Assembly (NCBI RefSeq): GCF_048544455.1
Contig: NC_133534.1
Coordinates: forward strand, 123,280,269 to 123,344,268
Length of the DNA stretch: 64,000 bases
Direction of reading: 5' to 3'
Source: Silene latifolia
Lineage: Eukaryota > Streptophyta > Magnoliopsida > Caryophyllales > Caryophyllaceae
In this document: positions 11,016 to 22,925 of the stretch, one piece after another
Numbering within the stretch: position 1 is the first letter of the stretch
Layout of the letters: each line of letters begins with the position of its first letter
Program-made: the position numbers and the translations under genes
Notes under the pieces: generated by a model
The model's database searches: none
What the model saw: only the letters and a program-made list of their open reading frames with translations
Told to the model about the DNA's origin: nothing

Positions 11016-11883
11016 TCAAGGACACAACTATCTTAACCATCACAATTTTCAAACTTCCAACCTCAATTAACATCCCTTCCACAAACAACACCTCTATACT
11101 GGGGGCTCCTTATTGTCGCCCAGTCTCTTTTTTACCAAATTCTAGAGTCATATTCTCATCCTGGGGGCTTCTCTTCCGAGATGCCACCCTTCCTTTATTC
11201 CTCTCTTATTTTAAGCCAAGTTAGTACTCGGTCCGGACAATGATAAGGGTCTTAGATCGATTCTCCGATTTATCGTGCCTCAAGAGGGGTCTCTTTTACA
11301 GCAAACGATGGTGAAAGTAGTCCCAGTAGACAGATGATCCACGGCTCATGCCTTACCTTTATATGCCTTCATCATTCTTGCAATTCTTGTACATTTGGAA
11401 TTGATACGCGTTATCACCCATATTTGGCTAGGGGTTGCGCATACTTAAACAAAGTCTGTCACAGTCATCCCTGTGTCGCGTCAGTCCAAGCTAAGTCTAT
11501 ATTTTCACTTCCGCATAAGGTCTACGTCGCGTCAATCCCGTGTCTAAAGCCCATTGAATATGCATAACGCATTACAAACGACAAACTTCTTTGAACAAGT
11601 TTTAAACAACTTTTATAAAGAAACAACTTTTGAAAACCTATGGTTTTCCTTAATCGAGGTCCATGTGATAATTGCTTACGTGCATATATTAGATTGCATT
11701 CTTGTGTGGCTACTAACCATGCAGGTAAGTATCAGAAGCAGTACTTATCAAGACCTCGCTTGCCACAACGAGCGAATACTCTTTGACAGGTGTTTCGACA
11801 CACCTCTATTATGTTCCCCCAACGAGAGTACACGGACAGACATTCCCTTTCGAGACATGGAGATCAGTTCCCAATATTTATTC

Positions 11884-12095
11884 CCCAACGAGAGTTTGCT
11901 TGAGGACAGAAACACGCAGATTCCCTAGAGTAATCACCCAACGAGAGTTTGCTTGAGGACAGAAACATGCAGATTCCCTAGAGTAATCACCCAACGAGAG
12001 TTTGCTTGAGGACAGAAACATGCAGATTCCCCAAAATCATCGTTTTATTCCCCAGTGAGAGTTTGCTTGAGGACAGAGAGAGGCAGATACCCCCA
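11884..12095 (+). repeat. Minisatellite, about 53-bp unit, four copies
   Basis: Copies begin CCCAACGAGAGTTTGCTTGA at 11884, 11937 and 11990 and CCCAGTGAGAGTTTGCTTGA at 12051 (spacing 53, 53, 61). A partial related unit, AACGAGAGTACACGGACAG, lies at about 11820. The first three copies are nearly identical; the fourth has diverged. Confidence 0.85.
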
Positions 12096-12099
12096 GGTG

Positions 12100-12850
12100 A
12101 TCCTTCATATCTTTAGGTAACCCTTTTCAGGATAAACCCTCATATCTTTCAGGTAACCCTTTTTCTGGATAAACCCTTCAGATCTTTCAAAAACTTACCT
12201 TCATATCCTTCAGATAACCCTTAGATGACCCTTTCAGGATAATCTTTCCTTCAGCCTTCCTCCCTTCATATAATCCTTTATTTCTTCAGACACTTCAGGA
12301 TAATCCTTTCAGTAACCTTCAGATAACTCCTTTTCAGTTAAGTCCCCTTTAAGTCCTTTAGAGAGAGTTGTCCTTCAGCCTTCAGAGTTAGCCTTCGGAA
12401 GTGTTAAGAAGTTTCTTCAGAATCCCTTTGACCCCTAGATTCTTAGATCCCAAAATGGCTTCCCATAGGTTCATAAGCCTTTAAGCTCCCACACCAACAT
12501 CCTTAGGTTCATAAACCCATAAAATTCTTTTGGAGTTCTCATACCTCAAAAAGCTTAAACGCACGCGTTTAAAACGAGAATTAGAAACCCAGTAAGTTCC
12601 TAAACTTAACCTTAGGATCCCAATTCCTTTAGGTTCACAAGCCTTTAAGTTCCCATACCAGCCGTCCTTTTAGGTTCATATACCCAGGTTCGCACACCTA
12701 GAAACTTTTAAGTTCCCAAAATTCCTAGAGTTCACATACTTATACCCTTTAGGATCATATTTCTTTAGGATCACCTTTTCCCTTTAAGATCATAATCCTT
12801 TAGGATCACCTTTTCTTAGAGTTCCTACACCCAAACTTTGGTTACCCCTT
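12100..12850 (+). repeat. Degenerate short tandem repeats in Ogre-like 3' region
   Basis: Two irregular repeat families follow each other: CTTTCAGGTAACCCTTTT / CAGGATAACCCTT units (about 12110-12330), then TTTAGGTTCATAAGCCTTTA / AGTTCCCATACC units (about 12460-12850). Unit length varies, so this looks like slippage-derived low-complexity sequence typical of such 3' regions. Confidence 0.65.
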
Positions 12851-13223
12851 AAGTTGAACTTATATTTGACCTCCTTCCCGACGATGCTTTCCTTTAGGGT
12901 CCCACACCCTAGAACAATCCTTATATATCTTTTAGGTCTTACCCTTAGCTCCTATGCTTACCCTTAGCTCCTACGCAGCTCCGGAAACATCTCGAGAAAG
13001 AAGTCTCAGGTATGGTCTCTTCTTATGGCTGGCGAGCTACCTTACGTAGTCTAATGGACTTTAAACGACCCTCCTCGATAGTCGACAGACTCTAAAATGT
13101 TCCCGACGACAGGTTCTTGGTTCAGACCCCTTGAGCCGCCTCGCGTCGCCATAGTCGTCAGGTTGTAATCTTCGATTGACCTGATGGCTATACTTTGACT
13201 TTCGCCTTGTCCAAGCCTCAGTC

Positions 13224-13236
13224 AAAGTGGGGGCTC
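13224..13236 (+). other. Polypurine tract of Ogre/Tat-like element
   Basis: AAAGTGGGGGCTC lies directly before the LTR start TGTAGACACCTCG; this is the expected plus-strand priming site. Confidence 0.7.
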
Positions 13237-13817
13237 TGTAGACACCTCGTTTCTGCACCTCCCACAAACACCCGGTGATGATTGGGCCGCATGTTTGGTA
13301 CACAGAACGATTTGTGACAGTTCGTAAGTTTATCGTCAAGTGATCGCTCAAATACTTGTGTCTACCTCATGGTCGTCATCTAGGTGTCATTACGGTCGTT
13401 TTGGCAGTAATTAAACTTCATTTGGAGTCTGGGTCAAAAAACCGTCTTCATTTCCTAAAACCGTCAAATCCCGAGTCAAAGCAATGTGCTTGTCTACCTA
13501 AGGTTAGGATGTTATAAAATGTTGAGATTATATCTCATTTTGAGTCTCATGTCACTTCATTAGGCTAAACTAAAAGTTTACATTACAAAATGTGCATTTC
13601 ATTTAGTTAAAATGACAACCCGACCTTTAGGCCCGTTTTACGAGGTCATAACGAGTTTTTTGGGTCAGGCCTATTTCACAGAAAGTTCTAGATATCTTTC
13701 TTAGCTTTCCAACGCCACCGAAATAACCTTAATCCGAGTCTTGTAGAGAAAGTTATGCCTAAAATACGACAGGCTGTCAAACGCGCTTTCTTGCGCAGGA
13801 GGAACCCGCTGAGGAAA

Positions 13818-13867
13818 GGACGCAGCAGGTGTTGCGCCTCTTCCAAGGGACGCAGCTCTGCTGCGCC
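13818..13867 (+). repeat. Paired GC-rich palindromes in Ogre-like U3
   Basis: GGACGCAGCAGGTGTTGCGCC and GGACGCAGCTCTGCTGCGCC begin at 13818 and 13848, 30 bp apart. Both are inverted repeats (GCGCAGC/GCTGCG type). They end about 100 bp before the TATA box. Confidence 0.75.
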
Positions 13868-13968
13868 TTTTCCTCAAGGTTTTCTTTTTGTCCAAGTTTC
13901 CGCGTTTAACCTAAGTCGGTTATTCCCGGATCTTTCTCTCCTTTCCTAAACCCTAATTCCGTGATTAG

Positions 13969-13976
13969 TATAAATA
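13969..13976 (+). promoter_or_regulatory. TATA box of Ogre-like LTR
   Basis: TATAAATA within TTAGTATAAATAGGAGCC, in a CT-rich context typical of plant core promoters. Confidence 0.65.
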
Positions 13977-14422
13977 GGAGCCTTCGCTCCTCATATTTCT
14001 CACGCGAGTGTCCGCCCTTCTTTTCTCCCTTTGCATTCTAGACCACGCTCTTGCTTTTTGGCGTCTACGTGCTTGAACATTCGATCACGTAAGCTCGGAT
14101 CTTTCTGAGTACCAGCCTCATTTTGCATGACCGACCAATTTGACCAACTCCACCATAATCAACTTTAATCAATCTGTTTTAATTCCTCTTACGAGGGCAC
14201 TTTCGTCTACATTCGAGTCGAGCATCACTAATCGATAACTTAGTTCATCTCGTTTCGTCAAACATGTAAGTTTGAGGGTGTAAATCTCTCTTTTATTATT
14301 GTTCTTTACTTTTTGTATCATTATTGTAAGGTTTATGTCGAAAATACCAATTAAAACCGATTTCTAAAACCATGCTTTAAAACCTCTTTTTGCGGATTTC
14401 CAGAAGACAAACCGTCGAGAAA

Positions 14423-14473
14423 GGACGCAGTTCCTGCTGCGCCTCTCCGAAGGAGCGCAGTTCCTGCTGCGCC
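14423..14473 (+). repeat. Second paired GC-rich palindrome in Ogre-like LTR
   Basis: GGACGCAGTTCCTGCTGCGCC at 14423 and GCGCAGTTCCTGCTGCGCC at 14455. The shared CGCAG cores are 30 bp apart, the same spacing as the first pair, but this pair lies about 450 bp downstream of the TATA box. Confidence 0.75.
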
Positions 14474-15518
14474 TCTTCGTAAGGCTGCCGCAACTCCTGC
14501 TTCCTTTCTTCTTCCTTCGTCCTCTGTAATTCGTTCGTCAAAATTTGTTTCGTTTGTTTCCTGTTAATTCTTTGACGTAATAGCTTATCATCTCACATGT
14601 ATATTATTTATCATTCATTCACATGTTTAATTCGTCCTTAAATTCGACTTAAATCCCTTATAATCCGATATTTGCGGGTTTTCGTCATTAAATTCAATCC
14701 GGGTTGTAGGAATTCGATTTGTTCATATCGGGTTTTTGGAATTCAATCTTTGATATATCTTCATCTATCTTTTGTCATATTCGTCATCAATTTGTCATTA
14801 ATTTGTTATGTCTAACCTGATTAGTTCACCCATGTCACTAATCAATCTTTCATTCATGTAAATAATCCGTCTTTATTCCGTCTCATCCATGTTTTATTGC
14901 TTTTATGACTTTTATTCACATGTAAATAACCTATTAATCACTTTCATCCGAGTAAGTATATTAATTAATCCTTAAATTCACCAATTAATATTAACGATTT
15001 GCGATTCGCTCACACGGCCCAGAACTCACCCTTGAGAAATGACGCAAAGAATCTCGCGCTCTCTTCAAAGCGCGGCTCTCTATTGCGCTTTGTTCGAGAT
15101 GATTTACGTCTCTCGAACTTCCGTTCTGCCTTGACCTAGTTTAATTAGCTTACGTATTAATCAACTATTAATCGTATTATCACCCTAATTCCTGCTCGTT
15201 AATTTGTTTATTTTGTTCTTTCTCAAATTATCCGTTTTGGAAGTGTTTTCGACATAAATCAATTGAACCCGATGTAATTGTTGTATTTTTCTTTATTGTA
15301 ATTTCTTTTATTATATTTATCATATTTCTTGTATCATTTGTATGTTTTCACATGCAATTGAACATAAAATCCTACTTCGACATTAATTGTATGCTAAATT
15401 ACGTGTTAACCGACATAGCCTAATTCTCATATGTTAGGATTAAAACGTTGGATGTTGCATTGCATGCATATAATCGACAATATATCGAGTATGAATAATT
15501 TCCCCAATCATTAGTAGA

Positions 15519-15523
15519 GGCCG
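15519..15523. repeat. Target-site duplication GGCCG (left) of element B
   Basis: GGCCG directly before the left LTR and again at 35393-35397 after the right LTR. The two outside flanks are both Ogre-like LTR sequence. Confidence 0.8.
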
Positions 15524-16618
15524 CGGTTGTGCTATTTTGGAGCTATATTCTATTTTTCGGAACAATTGTCTTTGGAAGCACCTAGACCAAAACACAATTT
15601 ATAACTTCACAAACAACTCTACAATTAGTAAAGAGGCAAGTAAAGGTCGGATCCCAAGGGACGGGAATTGAGATGAGATTTCTATTGAAACTAGTGGTGT
15701 CTTAGGGGTGTCACAATTTGGGTTGATGTAGAAGGTCACTAACTAGATAACAATAAAAGTAAATAAGCAAGATGAATTAAAAGGGTTGTAAACAATTGAT
15801 AAAAAGCACTAGGGTGTCATGGGGTCATAGGGGAATCATGGGAATTGATCATACAAACATGTTCTCAAATTATAAGCAAGCAATTATTGTTGTGATGGAT
15901 TGAGTTGGGTTATATCTTACAATCCTACGAAAGTTTGGGTCCCGGAGCCGAATCGATTAGATTGTACAACACCTACAAGTTGACTTAGTCTCTCCTACTC
16001 AACAACATGCATGGTCTAATGAGACTTGAGTTGGTTTATGTCTTACAAGTCTCATTGAAAAGATAGGTGATGGGTAAAAAATGCAAGGATTCATAGGCTC
16101 AGATTTCATCAAACATAACATGTGCATGAGTTGAGATCAAAACAAGCAAGCAAATAAACCATGAAAGCATATTAATTTAAGCATGAATCATTCCCCATGT
16201 TGGTTTCCCCTAATTACCCATTAACCCTAGCTAGGTCACTACTCACTCATTATCATGTTGATCATGCTAGCAAGGTTGTCAATCATACCAACAAAATGAA
16301 ACATGATGAACAAATGAAAGTAATTAACAATAATTAAAAAGGGATTAAGAGAACTATACCTACTAATGATTCCAATAATAAAGCAAAGAATAAAAGAAGT
16401 ACTTGATGCTTGATTGAGAGGTTGTCAATCTCCCAATAATAACCCAAATAATCTTCAATTACCCAAAATAAAGGATGAACAAAAGAGAGATTAAGTAAAT
16501 AAAACTTGTATTAAAACTTGATTAATTGTTGATTACAAAACTAAAGAGAGATTTGATTGATATTAACTACTCTAATAATTGATAAGAAGAACATGCTCTT
16601 CTAATTAGACTAATGGGG

Positions 16619-16626
16619 TATTTATA
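16619..16626 (-). promoter_or_regulatory. TATA box of element B 3' LTR
   Basis: TATAAATA on the minus strand, in the same CACTATAAATACCCC-like context as A, about 145 bp downstream of the U3 motif cluster. Confidence 0.65.
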
Positions 16627-16770
16627 GTAGAAATTAGGTGGATGCATTAGGGTTAACTAAGGGCTAAACTAGTAATTAAACTTTTTAGATTGAGCAGGGA
16701 GACGCCGGTATTTTTCGAAAGAAGGGCTTCTTTCTTTGAAGCTTGAAGAAACGGATTTGTGCTGGACTGG

Positions 16771-16933
16771 AATCCGTGCGTCTTAGGCACGGGACGGGCG
16801 GATTCGTGAGCCTCTGCCCGGGCGTCTTCAAGGGAATCCGGTCGTCTTCTAGGCTTGCTGCCCGGGCGTCTTTGAAGGAAGACGCACGGATTGTGCTGTG
16901 GAGGACGGGCGTCTTCCAGTCAATCCGCACGGG
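16771..16933 (-). repeat. CG-rich quasi-palindrome cluster, element B 3' LTR U3
   Basis: Units such as AATCCGTGCGTC, GACGGGCGGATT, AATCCGGTCGTC, GCCCGGGCGTC, GACGCACGGATT and GACGGGCGTC follow each other at roughly 19-24 bp. Same family as A's units but with looser spacing. Confidence 0.8.
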
Positions 16934-17281
16934 TTGCTGGACATCTTCATTTCTTTCTTCTTTTCTTCCTTTCCTTCATAAAATCCTTGGGGATTTACTT
17001 GGGGATGCAAGGATCCTTTCTCGTCATTGCCCAACTAATATAATATGTACAAAGGCCTTCTAATCTTATCTCTCCTTGATGCTTGGTCATTGAATTCAAT
17101 CAATTTAGTCTCATTTTGCCATGAAAATGCAAGGTTTGCACTCCTTTCCTACCAAGGACACAAAACCTCAAACAATATGCAAAACAAAGAGCTAAAGACA
17201 ATAAATGACCCAAATATGCACTAAAAAGCATGGGAACAAGGCTAATTCGGGAACTAATATGCGCTAATTATGGTCACATCA

Positions 17282-19419
17282 AATATCCCCAAACCGAACC
17301 TTTGCTCTTCCCGAGTAAAGAGGTGACAAAGACTAGGGCAATTATTTAAACTATCCTAATAACATAGCCGATATGAGACAATTAGCGGGTCTCACTCCGC
17401 CCCTTCAACTCACAACAAGACTACCATGAGGTAGGATGCCTTCTTGCAAGGCAAGGTGGGTCTTGCCAAAATGGCGACACATCCAAACATTAAGCACATA
17501 AAATCAAATAATGGATGCATCTACAAAAGGAATAGCCACTTCCTCATCAAGTGGCGGAGGAAACTAAGAGAGAACAAATTTAAGAGCATATAATCCTTCA
17601 CAAATATTAGTTCAACAAATTACTAAGGCTAAGAGGATGACACTAAATCACCTCCAAATGGTGTTAAACTAGACTACTTTCGTCCTCAATTCCCTAATGC
17701 TTTCGTCAAGAGCGATCGGATGGTGGTGGAATGATGATCCCTATGATGCTAGTAGCATATGGCATGACAATTCTCGAATTCTCTACAAAAGTAAAGGTCA
17801 TGGATCGTCCCAAGCTCGACAAAGTGGCTTGACAAAAAGGCTTTTTGGGAATGAAATGCTCAAATCGTTATAACCAAAGGGTGGATATGACTAGTATTCA
17901 AAAATTGACCTCATTTAACTTTCACATTTCAAAAATTTAAGATGGGGTTTATCCCTTCCGGGCTAGTGTCCTTTGCTTTCGCCAATCGCTTATTAGGCAA
18001 CCGGTTAACCTCTAGACAATAGCTTTTTGGGGTGATAGTCACTCTGTCTCTGGGCGGTTGAATTCACAACCGTGTGGGGGTCCAATTCAATGGATCCCTC
18101 TCCAAAGCACATCGAAGTGGTACGCCTCCATCAAAACAACTAAAATTTCTCAACATTTCAACATTTCATAAAATTTGAGGTTTTCTTAGCAATAAATTAC
18201 TTCCACATAACAAAATTTTCGAAATGAGCATTTCAAACTTATTGATAGAAAAGTATTTTTGGGTTGCCTTACCACAAGGTCAATCAAGGTCACCTAGACA
18301 AGTTAACCAAGTCCACATCGCATCACGGGGTTGGAGTAGGTGACTCACATGCAAACCCTTGACTAGGCTTTGGGTCATGGGTCAAAAGACACTAGTATGA
18401 CACAACCTAGGGTGTTTTACAACCATTCTAGTAGGCAAAGTCTTAAGTTGAAAAAGTATTTGTAATAGCTTAGTTGCTCTTGTCAAAGTTCTCAATTAGG
18501 CACTTTTCAAAATATTTCATCTAAATGCAACTATATGCCATGATGCAACTATTATATACATCCTAATGCAAGTGATTCTATTAACTAATATGACATATAA
18601 ACTAAATGCAAGTCCTAAGTTCACATTGTTATACCGCATCAATCAAAATAAAGCCACATAGTCATTAACATAAAGAGGAAAAAGGAGATTGGAAAGATCA
18701 TACCATGCGGTCTTCATGATCCTCATGTCTCGGATGTGGCGTAGTCAATCAATGTGAACAAGGATAGAACAAACACATATATACAATAATACATGACTAC
18801 ACTAAAAAGGAAATAAACATGTTTTTGGGTTTTTCAATTTTCAAATTTTTATGGTTTTTCGAAATTTTTCAATTTTTTTTGGATTTTTGAATAAAAGTTA
18901 AGTTAGAATTCCCCATCCTCATACTAATATGGGCATTGTCCTCAATGGCCAAAATGATGGGAAATTATGCAAACATGATGCATGATTTCTACACTAAATG
19001 CAAGCTACACTAATCTACACTACATGATGCATGGTTTTTGTTTATGACGGAGAGGATAATTTAGATTACCTCCCGTTGTGTATGCATTAACTTCCCCAAA
19101 CCGATCTAGACATTATTGCTAATGTCCTAAGGTTGGGTGTAGTTCATGCACACACTATGCAATGCATGAAACTAATTTTGTCATTTTGGATTTTGAAAGG
19201 TGGGAACAATAAAATGAGAACACCTCAATGGGGCCGAGGTGTTAGTCCTCAATGGTTCTAGGACTACTCCAACAATGATCAAGATTAATAAATATACAAG
19301 TTAACAAAACACAAACTTCTTTTCATGAAACTTGAAAATTAAAGAGAGGAGATGAGGGAACTTCAGTTAAAGTTAGGTGGGTGCCTCTCGCCCGCTCCAC
19401 CTAGCTATGAAGTAATCCT
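17282..19419 (-). other. Element B 3' internal non-coding region
   Basis: No gene. Inverse counterpart of A's 5877-7841, with the same polypurine-type segment next to the LTR and the same AT-rich tract (about 18815-18900). There are small indels relative to A. Confidence 0.7.
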
Positions 19420-20963
19420 CTAGAGATCGGCATCATCTCCTTCTAGATCGCTATCCCATATCTCCTTTGATGCATCACTCATACTTGGGTCCATGAACTC
19501 GTCCTCTTCACTTTCAAGCTCCACCGTGTCCCCTCCGCAAGAGTTGTTGCTTCCCTCCTCTTGTCTCCCGTTTGCTCCTTCATTTGCCCTCTCCGAATTG
19601 GGGAAGAGTAGGTCCATTTGAGCCCATGAGGGAAATGCTCCTTCCTCACTAATCTTTCCCTTTTGAACCATATCGTGGTATTGAGGATATAGTGCATAGT
19701 AAATGTCCACGTTGGTTTCGTATTGGCGGAAGTGCAAATCTTGTAGAATTCCCGTGACAAAGTCGTCACGGGGAAGGATGAAGGGGTTGAGATGGTTATA
19801 CGGTTGATAAGGAAATGGGTAGGGAGGCACTTTGATCTTTTCATCTCGGGATTGTTGCTCTTGTTGTTGTTGTTGTTGGGGATTTGGAGGTGGTGCTTGT
19901 CTTGGTTGGATTGGGTTTGGAGGGATGAGGTAGGATGGGATTGGAGACAAAGGTCCTCTTCTCGGGGAAATTCGTGGAAGGCCGGTCATTGATAGATATA
20001 TCGGATTGCTTCCTTCCGTTAACCACTTGATCCCCTTATCAACCCCTCAAGGGTTATCCAATGATGATGAATGAGAAGAAGATCTTCATTTATCCTCGTG
20101 TTTCCCGAAAGTGGAGCATACTCATTATTCTCGTTGAATCTCGGATTGAAATGCCTTGCAAGCCTAGTAATGAGTCCTCCATTCACAATGTGTTTCATCC
20201 CGTCATCATCACCATTCCTAAACTTTGCCCATTTCTCGAGTAACACTAGCGGTGCACTGAAGTGGTACGCACTTCTTCCTTAAATATTGAGGTAGGATTC
20301 CATAAACACAAGGTCTAATTGGTTCACGATTGCCGGATCTCGGCGAGCAAAGAGGGTGCCCGAGAGGAATCGGTAAGTGACCCTTAATATTGGATTTTGA
20401 ATATGAAAAGCAAGACATTCCTTGTTGTGTATGAAGTCCCGGCCGGTCATGGCCCTCCACAAAGGCTCAACACTGTATTTCTTTGGCTTCGATGTTCGGG
20501 TAGGCGTAACATCGAGTCCAAGCACATTTGCGAATTCTACAAGGGTCATCATTCTTGGGACATTTTCCAACCTAAACTCTATGCAAATTGTTTTGTTCAA
20601 GGTTGTAATCTTCAAAAAGCTCAAAAACTCAAGCACAAGAGATCAATAAGTTTGCTCATACATATGGAAAAGGGTGGAGAGACCAAATACTTCAAAGAGA
20701 GCTTCCACTTGGTGATAAATCCCAAGTTTCCTCAAGGTATCATGACATAAAAACTTAGTGGGAAGAATGTTCTTACTTAGAAGCCGGTGGAAGATTAATC
20801 TTTGCACATCATTGACAAATTCCACATTTGAGAAGTCATCAAGCCTTGTAAGATCTACAATCTCTTCATGATCCCTTCTTAATATGTTGACATGGGAGGT
20901 AGAAGAACTTCCCCTCATCCTTGGTCTCCTCCTATTCCTAAAAGAGGATCTCCTTGGTGCCAT
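19420..20963 (-). pseudogene. Element B ORFx remnant (frameshifted)
   Basis: Four consecutive open pieces on the minus strand (20963-20643, 20636-20280, 20246-20019, 19989-19420) together follow the order of A's ORFx. An Arg-rich N-terminus from ATG 20963 is followed by FVNDVQRLIF, the MLEFLSFLK region, RVTYRFLSGTLFARRDPAIV, HIVNGGLITRLARHFNPRFN, then a Pro/Gln-rich linker and an acidic tail. Shifts between pieces and stop codons break it. Same gene, same position (after integrase, before the 3' LTR). The intact A copy indicates that loss here is secondary. Confidence 0.8.
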
Positions 20964-21870
20964 TCCTTGATTATAGAGTTGGATTCTTTTGATTTGTGAA
21001 GGAATAAAGATGCTCCTTGTTGATTGAGTGTTGCCTTTGGAAACCCTAGAAAATTGGGGCTTTTTGATTTTGTGGGGGTTTAAGAGTGATTTGGATATGT
21101 TTGGGAGTCATAAGGAGGTGGGTTTTATAATGCAAGAGGAAGGAAGGGTGATGTGTTACTAAATGTGTGGTGGGGTGTAATTTTAATTAAGAAAAGACGG
21201 GTCAAATCAACGTGGGAAGAAGGGCGGATTCGAGCAGAAGACGTTCGGATTCAGGCTTCTCGGGACAGGCGGATTCTGGGTAAGACGCCCGGATTCTGTC
21301 ACAGCTAAATTTCCAAAAATATGACGTCACAAAGACGGGCGTCCCGAGCATGAGACGCTCGGATTCCTTCTTATCGGGACGGGCGTCTTCTTCTGAAGAC
21401 TGGCGGATTCCTTTCCAGGGATTTTTCTTGAAATGCACAGGTAGAAAGACGGGCGTCTTTCTGCAAACCCGACCGGATTCTTCAGGACGGGCGTCTTCCC
21501 TTCTGAGACGCTCGGATTCTCCTTCAGTCCCAAAATCTTCAAATTCTCAGCTTAGCAGGACGGACGGATTCTCCTCAGGACGCCCGGATTCTGGCAAGAC
21601 GGCCGGATTCCAGGGAACACGCACGTGTTCAAGCTGTGAATTCTTCCTTTGACTTTATTTCCTCTCCTAGATGCTTCCCCACACTTGAAAATTTGTTCCT
21701 TCCTTCATAAAAATTCGTTAGTGACCCTCCCTCACTTACTCTCATGAAAAGAGCTCATGCTTATTATTAAAAGAAGTGCAATAAAATTATAAATACAAGT
21801 TAGAGGGTTAGTATATTTACAAGTGATGGTTTAGGGAGGACTCCACCAAACTCTCCCTTTGATGGTTCTT
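20964..21870 (-). other. Element B spacer between integrase and ORFx
   Basis: No gene. Contains the motif array at 21195-21612 and, near 21770-21860, sequence matching the inverse of A's 3240-3420. Confidence 0.7.
21195..21612 (-). repeat. CG-rich quasi-palindrome array between pol and ORFx, element B
   Basis: About eighteen units such as GACGCTCGGATTC, GACGGGCGTC, GGGCGGATTC, GACGCCCGGATTC and GACCGGATTC at roughly 18-24 bp. Corresponds in position and type to A's array at 3585-3945. Confidence 0.85.
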
Positions 21871-22925
21871 TCAAGGATGAGAAGGCCCGAGGTAGGTGAC
21901 CTCGACCTCTCCAATGAACGCTCCTTCATAGTATGGCTTCAATCTTTGACCATTGACTTTGAACTTGCTTCCATCTTCCGCCTTGAGTTCAAAATCTCCG
22001 TATTTTCCAACTTCGGTTATCACATAGGGACCCATCCATCTAGAGGTCAACTTTCCCGGAAAAAGTCGGTAGCGGGAATTGAATAGAAGGACTTTGTCCC
22101 CTTTGTGCAAGGCCTTTTGTCTAATTCTCTTGTGATGGAGTAATTTCGTTCTTTCCTTGTAAATCTTTGCATTTTCATAGGATTATAGTCGGAATTCCTC
22201 CAAATCTTGAATTTGAATCATCCTCTTTTGACCACTCAATTTGAGATCAAGATTAAGTGCTCAGATTGCCCAAAAAGCTTTGTACTCCAATTCGATTGGC
22301 AAATGACATGCTTTTCCATAAACAAGCTTGTAAGGGGAGGCTCCTATGGGAGTCTTATAGGCCGTCTTATAAGCCCAAAGAGCATCATCAAGCTTTGTGC
22401 TCCAATCTTTCCGAGTCTTGTTCACAACTTTCTCAAGGATTTGTTTGATTTCTCTATTTGAAAATTCAACTTGACCGCTTGTTTGAGGATGATATCCCAA
22501 GCCGGTTCTATGTTGAACACCATATTTGGTCAAAAGAGACGCAAGTTTCTTCTCATGGAAATGCGTTCCTCCATCACTTATGATTGCTCTAGGAACTCCA
22601 AATCTTGGGAAGATTATCTTCTTGAAGAGCTTGGTGACCGTTTTTGCATCATCATTTGGAGTGGCAATTGCCTCCACCCACTTTGAGACGTAGTCTACGG
22701 CCACAAGGATGTACTTATTCCCATTGGATGTCACAAAGGGACCTTGGTAGTCGATTCCCCAACATCGAAGATCTCCACCTCTAGAATGCCCCTTTGTGGC
22801 ATTTCGTTCCTCCAAGAGATATTCCCCGTTCTTTGACAAGCATCGCAATGAATGATGAATTCTCTTGTATCTTGAAACATTGTAGGCCAATAGAAGCCCG
22901 ATTGAAGAATTTTTGCAACGGTCCT
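21871..22925 (-). pseudogene. Element B integrase, downstream part
   Basis: This part carries the second half of the zinc-binding region ([11 protein letters not shown]), the catalytic core and the C-terminal domain. Of the D,D,E triad I see D in GIDYQGPF, D in ISDGGTHF and E in GQVEFSNRE. The end has the plant gypsy C-terminal phrase RWMGPYVITEVG (piece 22110-21871). A frameshift near 22755 separates the zinc region from the core, and another break lies between 22261 and 22110. Element C cuts the gene at 22926; the upstream part resumes at 31228 and reads across the GTCCT target site. Confidence 0.85.
22921..22925. repeat. Target-site duplication GTCCT (left) of element C
   Basis: GTCCT here and at 31223-31227. 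Removing C and one copy brings the two parts of B's integrase zinc region together. Confidence 0.9.

Larger units (their letters stand above)
9601..13236 (+). other. Ogre/Tat-like element, 3' internal non-coding part
   Basis: No supportable gene in about 3.6 kb. The segment ends in a G-rich polypurine tract next to an LTR start (13237), so it is the 3' untranslated part of a large Tat/Ogre-type element on the plus strand. It contains two copies of ATACGTAGGCAGTCC (10896 and 11001), a phrase I associate with this position in plant Tat/Ogre elements, a 53-bp tandem repeat (11884-12095) and long degenerate repeats (12100-12850). Left boundary is the end of element A. Confidence 0.6.
13237..15523 (+). 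repeat. Ogre/Tat-like 3' LTR, first part (split by element B)
   Basis: Starts TGTAGACACCTCGTTTCTGC after the polypurine tract and runs to the GGCCG target site of B; the LTR resumes at 35398. A TATA box lies at 13969. Two pairs of GACGCAGC-type palindromes flank the promoter region (13818-13867 and 14423-14473). The joined length would be about 2.57 kb if it ends at 35682. No ORF. Confidence 0.65.
15524..17281 (-). repeat. Element B 3' LTR
   Basis: On the minus strand it starts TGATGTGACCATAATTAGCG at 17281. Its terminal TG complement at 15524 has changed to C (right LTR has TGGTCGTGC, left CGGTTGTGC). Matches the right LTR along its full length. Confidence 0.9.

Noticed and set aside
11554..11928. 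124-codon frame in the Ogre-like 3' region
   Set aside because: Runs into the minisatellite, has no known motif, and the composition is that of the non-coding surroundings.
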